Assembly: GCF_007741515.1 (NCBI RefSeq)
Contig: NZ_CP036263.1
Span: 4,947,178 to 5,011,177, forward strand
Source: Adhaeretor mobilis
GTDB taxonomy: Bacteria > Planctomycetota > Planctomycetia > Pirellulales > Lacipirellulaceae
Length of the DNA stretch: 64,000 nt
Reading direction: 5' to 3'
Each line of letters starts with the position of its first letter. The stretch's first letter is position 1. Made by a program: the position numbers and the translations under genes. The notes beneath the pieces are model-generated. The model was not told where the DNA came from, ran no database searches, and saw nothing but the letters and a program-made list of their open reading frames with translations. This document shows, piece by piece, positions 8,323-16,711 of the stretch.

Positions 8323-9321
8323 ATGTACAAGAGTATTGTTTTGTTGTTGATGGCTGCTCTATCAATTGGATGCTCTCCAGAAACGGTTTTACAACAAGCC
8401 GAAGATACTCCACCGCGCCCAGCGGGTGATATAACTACTGCAGATGCAGGGCACCCCCATAAGATTGCAACAAAGCACCTACCTAATCCAGTCCAAGTTC
8501 ATCCGAAGGTGATTTCCGGCGGCTTGCCAGAGGGTGACAGAGCGTTTCAGGAACTCCAAGACTTGGGCGTCAAGACAGTTATCAGCGTCGATGGTGCAAG
8601 GCCCGATGTGGCGATCGCTAAGAAATATGGACTTCGATACGTTCACCTACCACACGGGTACGATGGTGTGCCAGAAAATCGCATCAAAGAATTGGCCAAG
8701 GCAGTCCGTGATTTGGACGGACCAGTATACATTCATTGCCACCATGGAAAACACCGCAGTCCGGCTGCGGCCAGCGTGGCCTGTGTCGCGGCTGGGTTGA
8801 TACCACAAGTAGATGGTTTGTCAGTTCTTAAAATCGCAGGCACTAGCCCGAACTATCGTGGGCTGTATGAATCTGCCCGCACGACAACACCTTTTGAGGA
8901 CGCCTTGTTGGATGAACTCGACGTAGAGTTTCGAGAGTCGATGGAAGTGCCACCGATGGCCGAAGCGATGGTGGCGTTGGAGCACACGCACGACCACCTC
9001 AAGGCGATTGCTGCTGCCGGGTGGCGTTCCCCCGGTGATCATCCCGACCTGGACCCGGCCCACGAAGCATTGCTCTTCCGAGAACACTTCACTGAGCTAC
9101 TTAGAACGGACTACGTGCAGCAGAAGTCGGAAGAGTTTCAGCAACTTATGCGGGGCTCTGAGGAAGCTGCACAGAAGTTGGAGGACACCCTACGCCAATG
9201 GCAACCAACGGAATCTCGGCCTGCTCCACCACCCGCCTTGGAACAAATATTCACCAGCATTACAGCCGACTGCAAGACGTGTCATCAAAAGTTTCGCGAC
9301 GTTCCACTTAGTGAGAAGTAG
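8323..9321 (+). CDS. Lipoprotein with tyrosine-phosphatase domain and C-terminal heme-c motif
   Basis: The protein has 332 residues and two unlike halves. A lipobox LSIGC (Cys17) predicts a lipoprotein. Residues about 55-190 form a dual-specificity/tyrosine phosphatase domain with the signature HCHHGKHRS: Cys139 and Arg145 make the C-X5-R phosphate loop. Residues about 205-325 are helical and end with CKTCH (317-321) followed by QKFR, the covalent heme attachment pattern at the end of cytochrome c'/b562-type four-helix bundles. A phosphatase attached to a c-type cytochrome, both outside the cytoplasm, suggests heme-linked redox or gas sensing of phosphatase activity, but this is inference. 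The porin gene converges on it with one base between the stops. Confidence 0.8.
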   Translation: MYKSIVLLLMAALSIGCSPETVLQQAEDTPPRPAGDITTADAGHPHKIATKHLPNPVQVHPKVISGGLPEGDRAFQELQDLGVKTVISVDGARPDVAIAKKYGLRYVHLPHGYDGVPENRIKELAKAVRDLDGPVYIHCHHGKHRSPAAASVACVAAGLIPQVDGLSVLKIAGTSPNYRGLYESARTTTPFEDALLDELDVEFRESMEVPPMAEAMVALEHTHDHLKAIAAAGWRSPGDHPDLDPAHEALLFREHFTELLRTDYVQQKSEEFQQLMRGSEEAAQKLEDTLRQWQPTESRPAPPPALEQIFTSITADCKTCHQKFRDVPLSEK

Positions 9322-9322
9322 T

Positions 9323-10813
9323 TCAGAACTCCGCTTGGAATTGAGTGCGAAATAAGACGCCACTGTCGCCTACGAGTATGTCGCTGGTTGTGTTCTGTTC
9401 TGGGCTACCATCCAAAGCCGTTACGTCGAAAGACACTTTCACAGCTGGCGATTCAAGTGGATACCAATTCAATCCTGCGGCGTATTCGGTGCGCTCGCCA
9501 AATAACCCACTCACCTGTGAGTAACGAACGTTCCAGTCGAGTCGCTGTGGGACTATGAAACGCCCGCCTTCGACGTAGAATCCTCGTTGGAATAGATCAT
9601 TGACAGACAGTGCCCCGTCTCCGCGAATGTCTTCGATCCACCGCAAAAAAAGTTCCGTATTGACACTCCAACCACGCCATTTCATAGCCGCATCGACGCC
9701 ATAAAAGTAGATGTCGAATTCCGATACGGCAACTCCGGCGGTTAGGGCGCCCGTTTGGGTCAATCTTGTACCGTCCGTAAGCCGTATGAAGTCGGTTTCA
9801 TCAAGTGGTACGCCTACGGCGTCTGCGGCTTGCGACGAGTACACAAACGAGTGGCCGAACCGGACAAGGGGGTCGCTAGTACATTCGAAGTCTACGATTT
9901 GGCCGCCAAAGTCTCCGAACGGATCAAAGTAGTTTGTGGAAGCGAACGCAAAGCGATTGTCGGTCGTTGAATTAGGCAGGTTGGCGGTTCGGTATCCGTT
10001 ACCCGCCATAATCTCATAGTGTCCCGTGTTCCCAATTTTGCCAATGCCAAACAGACCGATCGTCCGATCAGGGCGAAAGAAATCGCAGGCCATCGGTCGG
10101 TCGATAAATCGGGTCCGACGTGCTCCCAGTAGCCATTGTCGGCTTGCGACGACTTTCCGCTTACCCATTTGAATCAGAAATCGGTCACTACACTCCCATG
10201 CCCACCAGTAATCGAAAAAATCAACTGTGTGGCCCCCGTCAGTGTCGCCGTCAAGCTGCAAGAAATAGGTTAGTCTTGGGTCTTGTGCATACCCTGAAAA
10301 AATCAAACGTGCGCGTTCAATGTCGAAAGCGTTTCGGTTGCGTATCGGGCGAGTTACGCCGGCATTGTCTGTCCAACTGTCTGCGTCACGGCTAAAGGCA
10401 TGGTGGCGAAACTGAATCCATCCATTGACCTTCAACTCAAGCGGATGCTTTTCCGAGTCGAAGGGTCGCAGCACAAACCCCTTATCGTGGTCCGTGTAGT
10501 ATCGCAGTGTGCGGAAGTCTGGGGATGACCCCGCGTCGCATAATGGTTCGCATGAATCTTCTACCACCACGGGCAAACGGCGGATGGTAGACGCGACGCC
10601 GCAGAAAGGTTCGTCTTTACTAGCAGATTCGTAGACCGACGCTTGGCGTTCTACTTGGTCGCGTAGTTCGCTGATTTCAGCCGCTTGTTTATCTAGTAAC
10701 GACTTGAGTTCTGCTGTCGTGGGGTTGGCGAAAACGTCTTGCGAGCAGACAGCCCCCAGGAGCAAACAAGTACTCGCAAGGACTGAGAATATCCGATTAG
10801 AAACACGTAGCAT
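9323..10813 (-). CDS. OprO/OprP-type outer-membrane porin
   Basis: With the start at 10813 the protein has 496 residues. That ATG has GGAG 8 bases upstream and leads directly into a signal peptide (MLRVSNRIFSVLASTCLLLG). A longer frame from 10882 adds 23 basic residues with no role. A short coiled coil follows the signal (LKSLLDKQAAEISELRDQVE), typical of planctomycete porins of the phosphate-selective O/P family. Many aromatic-rich beta strands then run to a C-terminal FRTQFQAEF ending in Phe, the outer-membrane assembly signal. Such trimeric porins pass anions such as phosphate or pyrophosphate; specificity cannot be read here. A pairing with the phosphatase-cytochrome gene, which it faces, is possible but unproven. 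Confidence 0.85.
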   Translation of the reverse strand: MLRVSNRIFSVLASTCLLLGAVCSQDVFANPTTAELKSLLDKQAAEISELRDQVERQASVYESASKDEPFCGVASTIRRLPVVVEDSCEPLCDAGSSPDFRTLRYYTDHDKGFVLRPFDSEKHPLELKVNGWIQFRHHAFSRDADSWTDNAGVTRPIRNRNAFDIERARLIFSGYAQDPRLTYFLQLDGDTDGGHTVDFFDYWWAWECSDRFLIQMGKRKVVASRQWLLGARRTRFIDRPMACDFFRPDRTIGLFGIGKIGNTGHYEIMAGNGYRTANLPNSTTDNRFAFASTNYFDPFGDFGGQIVDFECTSDPLVRFGHSFVYSSQAADAVGVPLDETDFIRLTDGTRLTQTGALTAGVAVSEFDIYFYGVDAAMKWRGWSVNTELFLRWIEDIRGDGALSVNDLFQRGFYVEGGRFIVPQRLDWNVRYSQVSGLFGERTEYAAGLNWYPLESPAVKVSFDVTALDGSPEQNTTSDILVGDSGVLFRTQFQAEF

Positions 10814-11028
10814 CTTGCCACTCCGAGCCTTGCAAATCCTTCGCTGGGCCATCGGAGTCTTGCAGACAGACTTTGGTTCCACCGTCGTGGTACACCGACG
10901 GCAAGATACATCGGCACTTGCACTGGTCGTTGTTTAGGTTTTTACAGAAATACGGGCAGTTCGGGGGAAGGAACTCTTGCTTGCTCTTGTCCTACCCCAG
11001 GGAAACGGTTCTAGCCGACAATCTCGTT

Positions 11029-11322
11029 TCACGAAGCTGGAGCCACAACAAAATCCACACTCTCACGTTTTTCTTCCAAAGACAACATGGTAGATCGTAG
11101 ATCGGGGTAGCTTCGCGTGTCACACCACTGGACATGGTTGTAGTTAGAGCGGTGCTGGGGTCGTTCGCCGCTGCCACTGCCGGCGAACACTGTAATCTCG
11201 GCAGGTCCTTTATAGCGGTCCTCCAACCAACGTTGTAACAATTGCTCTTGATCGCCCAGCGAGCGAATATCTTGCTTGCCCTCACCAGGGCTACTAACTC
11301 GGCAGATCATGATTACCTGCAA
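11029..11322 (-). pseudogene. Truncated serine recombinase (resolvase N-terminal fragment)
   Basis: The first 50 residues or so match the start of a resolvase/invertase catalytic domain: MICRVSSPGEGKQDIRSLGDQ includes the R-x-S nucleophile region (landmarks R8, S10), followed by QEQLLQRWL and a segment ending GSGSGER. After GER the reading frame no longer resembles the family and stops soon afterwards. Full-length enzymes have at least 180 residues. This is a decayed end of a site-specific recombinase, and its presence beside the ECF42/YCII block suggests a former mobile element. Confidence 0.6.
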
Positions 11323-11648
11323 GGTGGGGCCATGCTTGGGGGCCAGGGGGGGCGTCGAGAAACATCATGTCTATATCTCCTTCGTGACTGTGGTTGGAAA
11401 TACCACCCATCAAGTATGCATTGGCAGAGGCTCGACGCTCGACGGGGTTAGCCGTCCAGCGGCTTACAGGCGTAGAAGTCCTCGAACGTAAACCGGACAG
11501 TTTTCGCGAGGATTGGGCCTAAAACGCGAGTGCTCATCAAGTCGTTAGGAAACGTGAATCGTCAGTCGGCCCGACTTAAAATCAAAACAGCAGTCTGGTT
11601 CAAGTCGTAACCGCGGAGACATGTGATTCGTAACCATCGCGCCAAGGA
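11323..11648. other. Gap between recombinase and DinB fragments
   Basis: About 326 bases with no supported gene. It includes a G-rich stretch near 11340-11352 and lies between two broken genes, so it is probably decayed coding DNA. Confidence 0.4.
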
Positions 11649-11864
11649 ATGATGGAACACATTGCCGTTTCGCGGTCTCGCACAATCGACTGGACGCGGA
11701 CGTTGGAGGGAGATGCGTTGTGGCAACCTTCGCCTGATTCGATTGCTCAGATCACGCCGAATGCCTTATCGGCATTGCACACGCTGGCCAAACACGACTT
11801 TCTTCATGCCGGGCAGATCGCTGCCGTGCGAAGTTCGTTAAATATGAAGCCAGCGTTCTTCTAG
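11649..11864 (+). pseudogene. DinB-family C-terminal fragment
   Basis: The 71-residue frame ends with ALHTLAKHDFLHAGQIAAVR, the last helix region of DinB-like metal-binding four-helix proteins, including the HxxxHxGQ pattern. The first three helices of a normal protein of about 150 residues are missing. It may be translated, but is most likely the remaining end of a broken gene. It precedes the ECF42-type sigma factor on the same strand. Confidence 0.55.
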
Positions 11865-11966
11865 GGAGCGACGTCGATTGCCGAAAACGATTGTCGCCGA
11901 AAACCTACCGCTTTCACGTTTGGATTTGTCCTGCAAGAATTAGCTGCAAGGGAGAAAGCAGGTATC

Positions 11967-13229
11967 GTGCAGGACTTCAGCGCAATCATTAACGAATTAT
12001 TTCGATCGGAATCTCGCCGTGTGCTGGCGACACTAATTCGTGCGCTGGGCGATTTCAATTTGGCGGAAGACGCAATGCAGGAAGCGTTTGCAGCGGCTTC
12101 TGCGGATTGGGAATCAAATGGCATTCCCGACGATCCCGTTGCATGGCTGATTTCTGCAGGCAGATTTCGGGCAATTGACCTGATTCGCAGAGAAGCCCAG
12201 TTTCGGGAATTGCTGCCGGGTATTGTTTCGCGAGTCGAAGAGATTACATCGCGCAACATGGTCGTCGCGGGACGTGAGATCGAAGACGATCAATTGCGAC
12301 TGATCTTCACTTGTTGTCATCCTGCGATCGATCCGAGGATTCAGGTGCCGCTCACTCTGAGGGAGGTTTGCGGGCTGTCTACGGAGGAGATCGCCGACGC
12401 ATTCCTGACAGCTCCCGCCACGATGGCTCAGCGGATTGTGCGGGGAAAAGCTAAGATTCGCAGTGCCGGAATCCCGTATGTCATCCCTTCTCGCGACGAA
12501 CTTCCGGATCGAATCGACGCTGTGCTGTCGGTCATCTATCTCGTTTACAACGAAGGTTATTCCGCGTCAATGGGCAGTCAACTGCTGCGCGTCGAGCTTT
12601 CGAGCGAAGCCATTCGCCTTGGTCGGCTTCTAGTGAAACTGCTTCCGGATCCCGAAGTCATGGGTTTGCTTGCGCTGATGTTGCTGCACGAGTCTCGGCG
12701 TGATGCACGCGTTGATAAAACGGGAGACATCGTCCTGCTCGAACAACAGGATCGCTCAACCTGGAACTACCAATTCATCGAAGAAGGACAACGGCTGGTT
12801 CAGCAGTCGCTGGCTTCGCGACGCATCGGTGCCTACACATTGCAGGCCGCAATATCGGCTGTTCATGCGGACGCAACAGTTGCCTCAGAGACCGACTGGC
12901 ATCAGATCGTCGCTCTGTACGACGTGCTGTTCCAGATTGACACATCGCCAGTGGTCGAGTTGAACCGGGCGGTTGCTGTCGCGATGCGTGACACACCGAC
13001 AGCGGGACTGCAGTTGATCAACGGGATACTCGATCGAGGCGAATTAACCGACTACTACCTGACTCATTCGGCTCGCGGCGAGTTGTTGCGGCGAAGCGGC
13101 GATTTGGTGGGGGCGAAGGTTGCATTCGAACGAGCGTTTGAGCTTGCCAAGCAGGACTCGGAACGACGTTTTCTTGCGAAACGCCTGAAATCCCTTGTGA
13201 ATCACAGGGAAGAACGTGACAAGAATTAA
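11967..13229 (+). CDS. ECF42-type RNA polymerase sigma factor with C-terminal extension
   Basis: The protein has 420 residues, about twice the size of a plain ECF sigma. Region 2 lies at about 10-80 (LGDFNLAEDAMQEAF, DPVAWLISAGRFRAIDLIRR) and region 4 at about 110-165 (LTLREVCGLSTEEIADAFL). The rest is the helical extension (DUF6596 and TPR-like, with FNEGYS-like VYNEGYSAS and later YDVLFQIDTSPVVELNRAVA) that defines group ECF42. The start is a GTG at 11967 with AAGGGAG upstream. ECF42 factors lack a classical anti-sigma and are known to be encoded beside YCII (DGPF) proteins, which is exactly the case here. The extension is thought to control activity. The likely regulon is the genes directly downstream. 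Confidence 0.92.
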   Translation: MQDFSAIINELFRSESRRVLATLIRALGDFNLAEDAMQEAFAAASADWESNGIPDDPVAWLISAGRFRAIDLIRREAQFRELLPGIVSRVEEITSRNMVVAGREIEDDQLRLIFTCCHPAIDPRIQVPLTLREVCGLSTEEIADAFLTAPATMAQRIVRGKAKIRSAGIPYVIPSRDELPDRIDAVLSVIYLVYNEGYSASMGSQLLRVELSSEAIRLGRLLVKLLPDPEVMGLLALMLLHESRRDARVDKTGDIVLLEQQDRSTWNYQFIEEGQRLVQQSLASRRIGAYTLQAAISAVHADATVASETDWHQIVALYDVLFQIDTSPVVELNRAVAVAMRDTPTAGLQLINGILDRGELTDYYLTHSARGELLRRSGDLVGAKVAFERAFELAKQDSERRFLAKRLKSLVNHREERDKN

Positions 13230-13340
13230 TTTCGTGGAATTTTTGGACAGCATGTCGATTCTCGCCGTCCCCGTTCGACTACTGATGAAATGAGAGGCGC
13301 TGACCCTGCCTTGGCAACCAATCACTGTGGAGAGCTCAAT

Positions 13341-13739
13341 ATGAAATTCATCTGTCTTGGGTACGCTGACCACTCAAAGTTTGCAGCAATGAGCGAGCAG
13401 GAGATGCAAAGCGTCATGGAAGAGTGCATGGCGTACGATGACGTTCTGCGGCAGGGCGGGCATTTTGCTGGTGGCAATGCGCTAGAGGACGCGGCGAAGG
13501 CAGTCACGCTTCGCTTTCGCGATGGCAACATTCAGGCTACCGACGGGCCCTACGCGGAGACCAAAGAACAAATCGGTGGCATCCTGATTCTCGAAGCGGA
13601 CAACATGGAACACGCCGTCGAACTCATGTCGAAGCACCCGGGCGTCCGCATCGGACCGTTCGAGATTCGTCCCACCGATGAAACAATCGATAAGATGGTT
13701 GCCCAGCGCGATGCTGCGTTCATGGAAAGGAAGAGCTGA
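13341..13739 (+). CDS. YCII-related (DGPF) protein
   Basis: The 132-residue protein starts at the ATG at 13341, which has GGAGAG 8 bases upstream; a longer frame from 13290 is not needed. It shows the YCII landmarks: [14 protein letters not shown] at the start, [15 protein letters not shown] (the DGPF core) in the middle, and IGPFEIRP near the end. YCII domains form small ferredoxin-like dimers of uncertain chemistry. In ECF42 loci they are the signature partner of the sigma factor. The gene lies 111 bases after the sigma stop, on the same strand. Confidence 0.9.
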   Translation: MKFICLGYADHSKFAAMSEQEMQSVMEECMAYDDVLRQGGHFAGGNALEDAAKAVTLRFRDGNIQATDGPYAETKEQIGGILILEADNMEHAVELMSKHPGVRIGPFEIRPTDETIDKMVAQRDAAFMERKS

Positions 13740-13764
13740 GATTCACCAGCAGGAGGAATAACCG

Positions 13765-14238
13765 ATGTTTGCGAAACCGCAGAAAGAGCACGAATGGCTG
13801 CATCAACTGGTTGGACGTTGGAAGGTCCATCATGACTGCGAAATGCCCGACGGAACCAAGTCCACAACAGAAGGCACGATGAATTGTCGATCGCTTGGCG
13901 GAATGTGGTTGATTTGCGAAAGCACGGGTGAGTCACCTGAAGGCGAAGCTTGGTCATCCATCATGACACTTGGGTTTGATCCGACGAAGGGGCATTACGT
14001 GGGCACGTTCGTCGGGTCGATGATGCCAAACATCTGGAAATATAAAGGTAAACTCGACGCATACGGTAAGCGGCTGCCGCTGAATTCGTTCGGGCCACAG
14101 TTCGACGGAGGTGGAACGTGCAACTATCGGGACACGATCGACATCTTGGACGCCGACACGTGGCTGTTCGGCAGCGAAATGCAGAACGAAGATGGATCGT
14201 GGGTACAATTCATGCATGGGAAACATACTCGCAGTTGA
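13765..14238 (+). CDS. DUF1579 domain-containing protein
   Basis: The 157-residue cytoplasmic protein matches DUF1579: HEWLHQLVGRWKVHHDCEMP at the N-terminus, SLGGMWLICES in the first third, and LGFDPTKGHYVGTFVGSMM before the C-terminal beta strands. The family is a beta-barrel of unknown function, perhaps a small-ligand binder. A Shine-Dalgarno AGGAGG lies just upstream (near 13750), and only 25 bases separate it from the YCII gene, so the two are likely in one operon. Confidence 0.85.
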   Translation: MFAKPQKEHEWLHQLVGRWKVHHDCEMPDGTKSTTEGTMNCRSLGGMWLICESTGESPEGEAWSSIMTLGFDPTKGHYVGTFVGSMMPNIWKYKGKLDAYGKRLPLNSFGPQFDGGGTCNYRDTIDILDADTWLFGSEMQNEDGSWVQFMHGKHTRS

Positions 14239-14266
14239 ACCAATTCTAAATGAAAGAGAGACAAAA

Positions 14267-15112
14267 ATGAGAGTCATGGTCATGGTCAAGGCGACCAAGA
14301 GCTCCGAAGCCGGTGAAATGCCGAGTGAAGAACTGCTGTCACGGATGGGTAAGTTCAACGAGGAACTCGTAGCCGCTGGAATTATGAAATCCGGCGAGGG
14401 CCTCAAGCCAAGCTCCAATGGCGTGCGCGTTCATTTTTCCGGAACCAACCGGACTGCAACAGACGGTCCTTTTGCGGAAACGAAGGAACTCGTGGCCGGT
14501 TACTGGTTGTGGGAAGTGAAGTCAATGGACGAGGCAGTTGAGTGGGTCAAACGCTGTCCGAATCCGATGCTGGAAGATTCAGATATTGATATCCGCCCAC
14601 TTTTCGAAATAGAAGATTTCGCGGAGAGCGACCCCACGGGCGAACAAGCGTCGCAAGAGGAGGATCTGCGACGCGCAGTAGCGTTACATCAATCGACGAC
14701 GCAGCCCTATCTCTTCTTCGCCGGTCGGTGCGACGAAGCTCTCGCATTCTACGAGCAGGCAATCGGAGCACAGATTCTCATGAAAATGCGATTCAGCGAA
14801 AGCCCTGAACCGCTTCCCGAGGGCGTGCTGCAATCCGGCTTTGGAGATAAGGTCATGCACGCATCATTCAAAGTTGGGAAGATGAACTTGATGGCGTCTG
14901 ACGGATGTAATGACGCAACAAAATTCGAAGGCTTTCGGCTGGCGTTGACGGTCGAAAACGAATCCGCCTGCGATTTGGCATTCAATGCACTCGCAGAAGA
15001 CGGAACAATTGACATGCCATTGGAAGCCACCTTCTGGTCACCACGATACGGTCAGGTTACGGACAAATTCGGAGTCGGCTGGATGGTAATGGTCACGGGC
15101 GAGCAACCATAG
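14267..15112 (+). CDS. YCII-VOC fusion protein
   Basis: The protein has 281 residues from the ATG at 14267; the longer frame from 14111 overlaps the DUF1579 gene and is rejected. Residues 1-115 are a YCII domain (MRVMVMVKATKSSEAG, ATDGPFAETKELVAGYW, IDIRPLFE). After a polar linker, residues about 145-281 form a VOC (PhnB/glyoxalase-like) domain with YLFFAGRCDEALAFYEQAIG at its start and WSPRYGQVTDKFGVGWMV at its end. PhnB-like VOC proteins are metal-dependent enzymes or binding proteins of mostly unknown substrate. In other genomes the two domains are often separate neighbours, so this looks like a true fusion within the ECF42 regulon. Confidence 0.88.
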   Translation: MRVMVMVKATKSSEAGEMPSEELLSRMGKFNEELVAAGIMKSGEGLKPSSNGVRVHFSGTNRTATDGPFAETKELVAGYWLWEVKSMDEAVEWVKRCPNPMLEDSDIDIRPLFEIEDFAESDPTGEQASQEEDLRRAVALHQSTTQPYLFFAGRCDEALAFYEQAIGAQILMKMRFSESPEPLPEGVLQSGFGDKVMHASFKVGKMNLMASDGCNDATKFEGFRLALTVENESACDLAFNALAEDGTIDMPLEATFWSPRYGQVTDKFGVGWMVMVTGEQP

Positions 15113-15182
15113 TGGTTTGTTACAGCCTTGTATCAGCGGAGTGGAATTTGACTGCTAATTGTAAAGAAGAGTACAGATCCTC

Positions 15183-15560
15183 ATGAAATACATGCTCTTA
15201 ATCTACAGTGACGAAAGCTGTTGGACAGAAGAATCACGCAAAGCATGCATGATCGACTCGATGGAGATCGCGAAAGAGTTGGAGGCCAATGGGAAATGGC
15301 TCGACTCCGCGCCGCTCCATTCGGTTACAACGGCGACAGCTGTTCGTGTCCGCAACGGCAATCGCCAGATTACCGATGGCCCGTTCGCTGAGACCACAGA
15401 GCAACTCGGAGGGTACTACATCATCGACGTTGATAATCTGGATGAAGCCATTGCAATCGCTGGTCGGCTGCCGCCTGCCACGAAGGGAACGGTTGAGATT
15501 CGGCCTCTGTTTCCCTTGCCGGAAATATGGGAAGAAAGAGCCCGGAAAAGCGATGCGTGA
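15183..15560 (+). CDS. YCII-related (DGPF) protein
   Basis: The 125-residue protein is a full YCII domain: MKYMLLIYSDESCW at the start, ITDGPFAETTEQLGGYYIID in the centre and GTVEIRPLF at the end. It is the third YCII domain of the block and lies 70 bases after the YCII-VOC gene. Its stop overlaps the start of the next gene by 8 bases, which suggests coupled translation. Confidence 0.92.
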   Translation: MKYMLLIYSDESCWTEESRKACMIDSMEIAKELEANGKWLDSAPLHSVTTATAVRVRNGNRQITDGPFAETTEQLGGYYIIDVDNLDEAIAIAGRLPPATKGTVEIRPLFPLPEIWEERARKSDA

Positions 15561-16185
15561 AAAACCCAACGACGTTGATCAGTATCTGGACATCGGTTGC
15601 GGACGGTGTAAGTTCGGTGGGACCCCGAACTGCAAAGTGAATTCTTGGACCGACGAGCTCACGTTGCTTCGAAGCATCTTGCTGCAGTCTGACCTTACCG
15701 AAGAAATCAAATGGAGTGTCCCGTGTTACACGTACGAAGGCCGAAACGTCCTGACGCTCAGTGCGCTGAAAGAGAGTGCGGTCATTTCATTCTTCCGCGG
15801 CGCCGAATTGGCAGACTCTGAGGACATCCTGGAGAAGCCGGGGGAGAATTCTCGTTTTGCTCGATACATCCGGTTCACCGATACGAAACAGATCAAGTCG
15901 CTGAAGGATGTGCTTCTAGACTACATTCGACTTGCCATCCAAGTAGAGAAAACCGGCTCGAAACCAAAAGCCATTGAAGAGGTAGAGAAACAACATCCCG
16001 CCGAACTGACTGAGATGTTCGAGTCAATTCCAAAGTTTGCGAAAGCGTTTTTAGCACTGACTCCCGGACGTCAGCGCGGCTACCTCATTCACTTCTCATC
16101 AGCGAAGCAATCAAAGACAAGAATCGCACGCATCAGGAAGTGCATGCCGAAAATCTTCGAGGGCAAGGGCTGGAACGAACGATAA
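15553..16185 (+). CDS. YdeI/OmpD-associated family protein with DUF1801-like domain
   Basis: The 210-residue protein starts at the ATG at 15553, inside the end of the YCII gene. Residues about 25-125 resemble DUF1801 (WTDELTLLRSILLQSDL, IKWSVPCYTYEGRNVL). Residues about 150-205 match the YdeI C-terminus (AFLALTPGRQRGYLIHFSS, AKQSKTRIARI, KIFEGKGWN). The family is linked by name to bacteriocin protection and envelope stress, but its activity is unknown. Being the last gene of the ECF42/YCII operon suggests shared control. Confidence 0.85.
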   Translation: MREKPNDVDQYLDIGCGRCKFGGTPNCKVNSWTDELTLLRSILLQSDLTEEIKWSVPCYTYEGRNVLTLSALKESAVISFFRGAELADSEDILEKPGENSRFARYIRFTDTKQIKSLKDVLLDYIRLAIQVEKTGSKPKAIEEVEKQHPAELTEMFESIPKFAKAFLALTPGRQRGYLIHFSSAKQSKTRIARIRKCMPKIFEGKGWNER

Positions 16186-16711
16186 TGCGGAAGGTACGAG
16201 ACCATACGCCGAGTACTCCACCTTGCCCAACCGTTTCAACACCTGCGTGTCGCGAGCCCTGCTGACACCCATTTGCCGGGCCAATAGGACTTGAATCTGT
16301 TGACCGTTCCGCTCCGAATTTCGAGACCGATGCGAGTTGGATGGAGTAAGGGTGAGATTGTGCGAAGTTGGACAAATTTCTATGACGATCTGCTTCGTGC
16401 AATCGCATCGGTGTTTCGACCGCTGGACGAAATCTTCACGGTAAACCTAACTCATGTAAACGAATTACGCCATTACAACCGCATTGTGGCTGAATACTTC
16501 GAATTGCGATGTTTGCAGTTCAACGACGCCACGACGAAAAAGTCTTAACCGTGGCTTGTCGCCACGACTCGACGCAGAACGTCGCTGGTGGTCCAGCCGA
16601 CGCCACTTTTCGTGGTATCGTCGACTACCTCAGCCCGTAGGATCGAATATGACCAACTGATCCCTGAAACACTTTTGAACCGTTAGGGTGGCGAACCATT
16701 CTAGCGAAGCC
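16186..16711. other. Decayed region between the ECF42 block and the pilin operon
   Basis: No intact gene is supported in these 526 bases. An HTH fragment is visible on the minus strand (listed separately). A plus-strand frame at 16291-16548 shows no family resemblance. Around 16546-16575 there is CCGTGGCTTGTCGCCACG, a self-complementary motif that resembles one near 26990-27025. Confidence 0.5.
16201..16330 (-). pseudogene. Recombinase-type helix-turn-helix fragment
   Basis: Read on the minus strand, the segment gives RNGQQIQVLLARQMGVSRA then RDTQVLKRLGKVEYS (read continuously). This matches the HTH found at the C-terminal part of planctomycete recombinases and their partner proteins (usual form: ..ARQMGISRARVTQVL..). 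No full gene surrounds it. Together with the resolvase fragment at 11029-11322 it brackets the ECF42/YCII block. Confidence 0.45.

Noticed and set aside
16291-16548. 85-codon plus-strand frame in the decayed region
   Set aside because: No family resemblance, no ribosome-binding site and a decayed surrounding.
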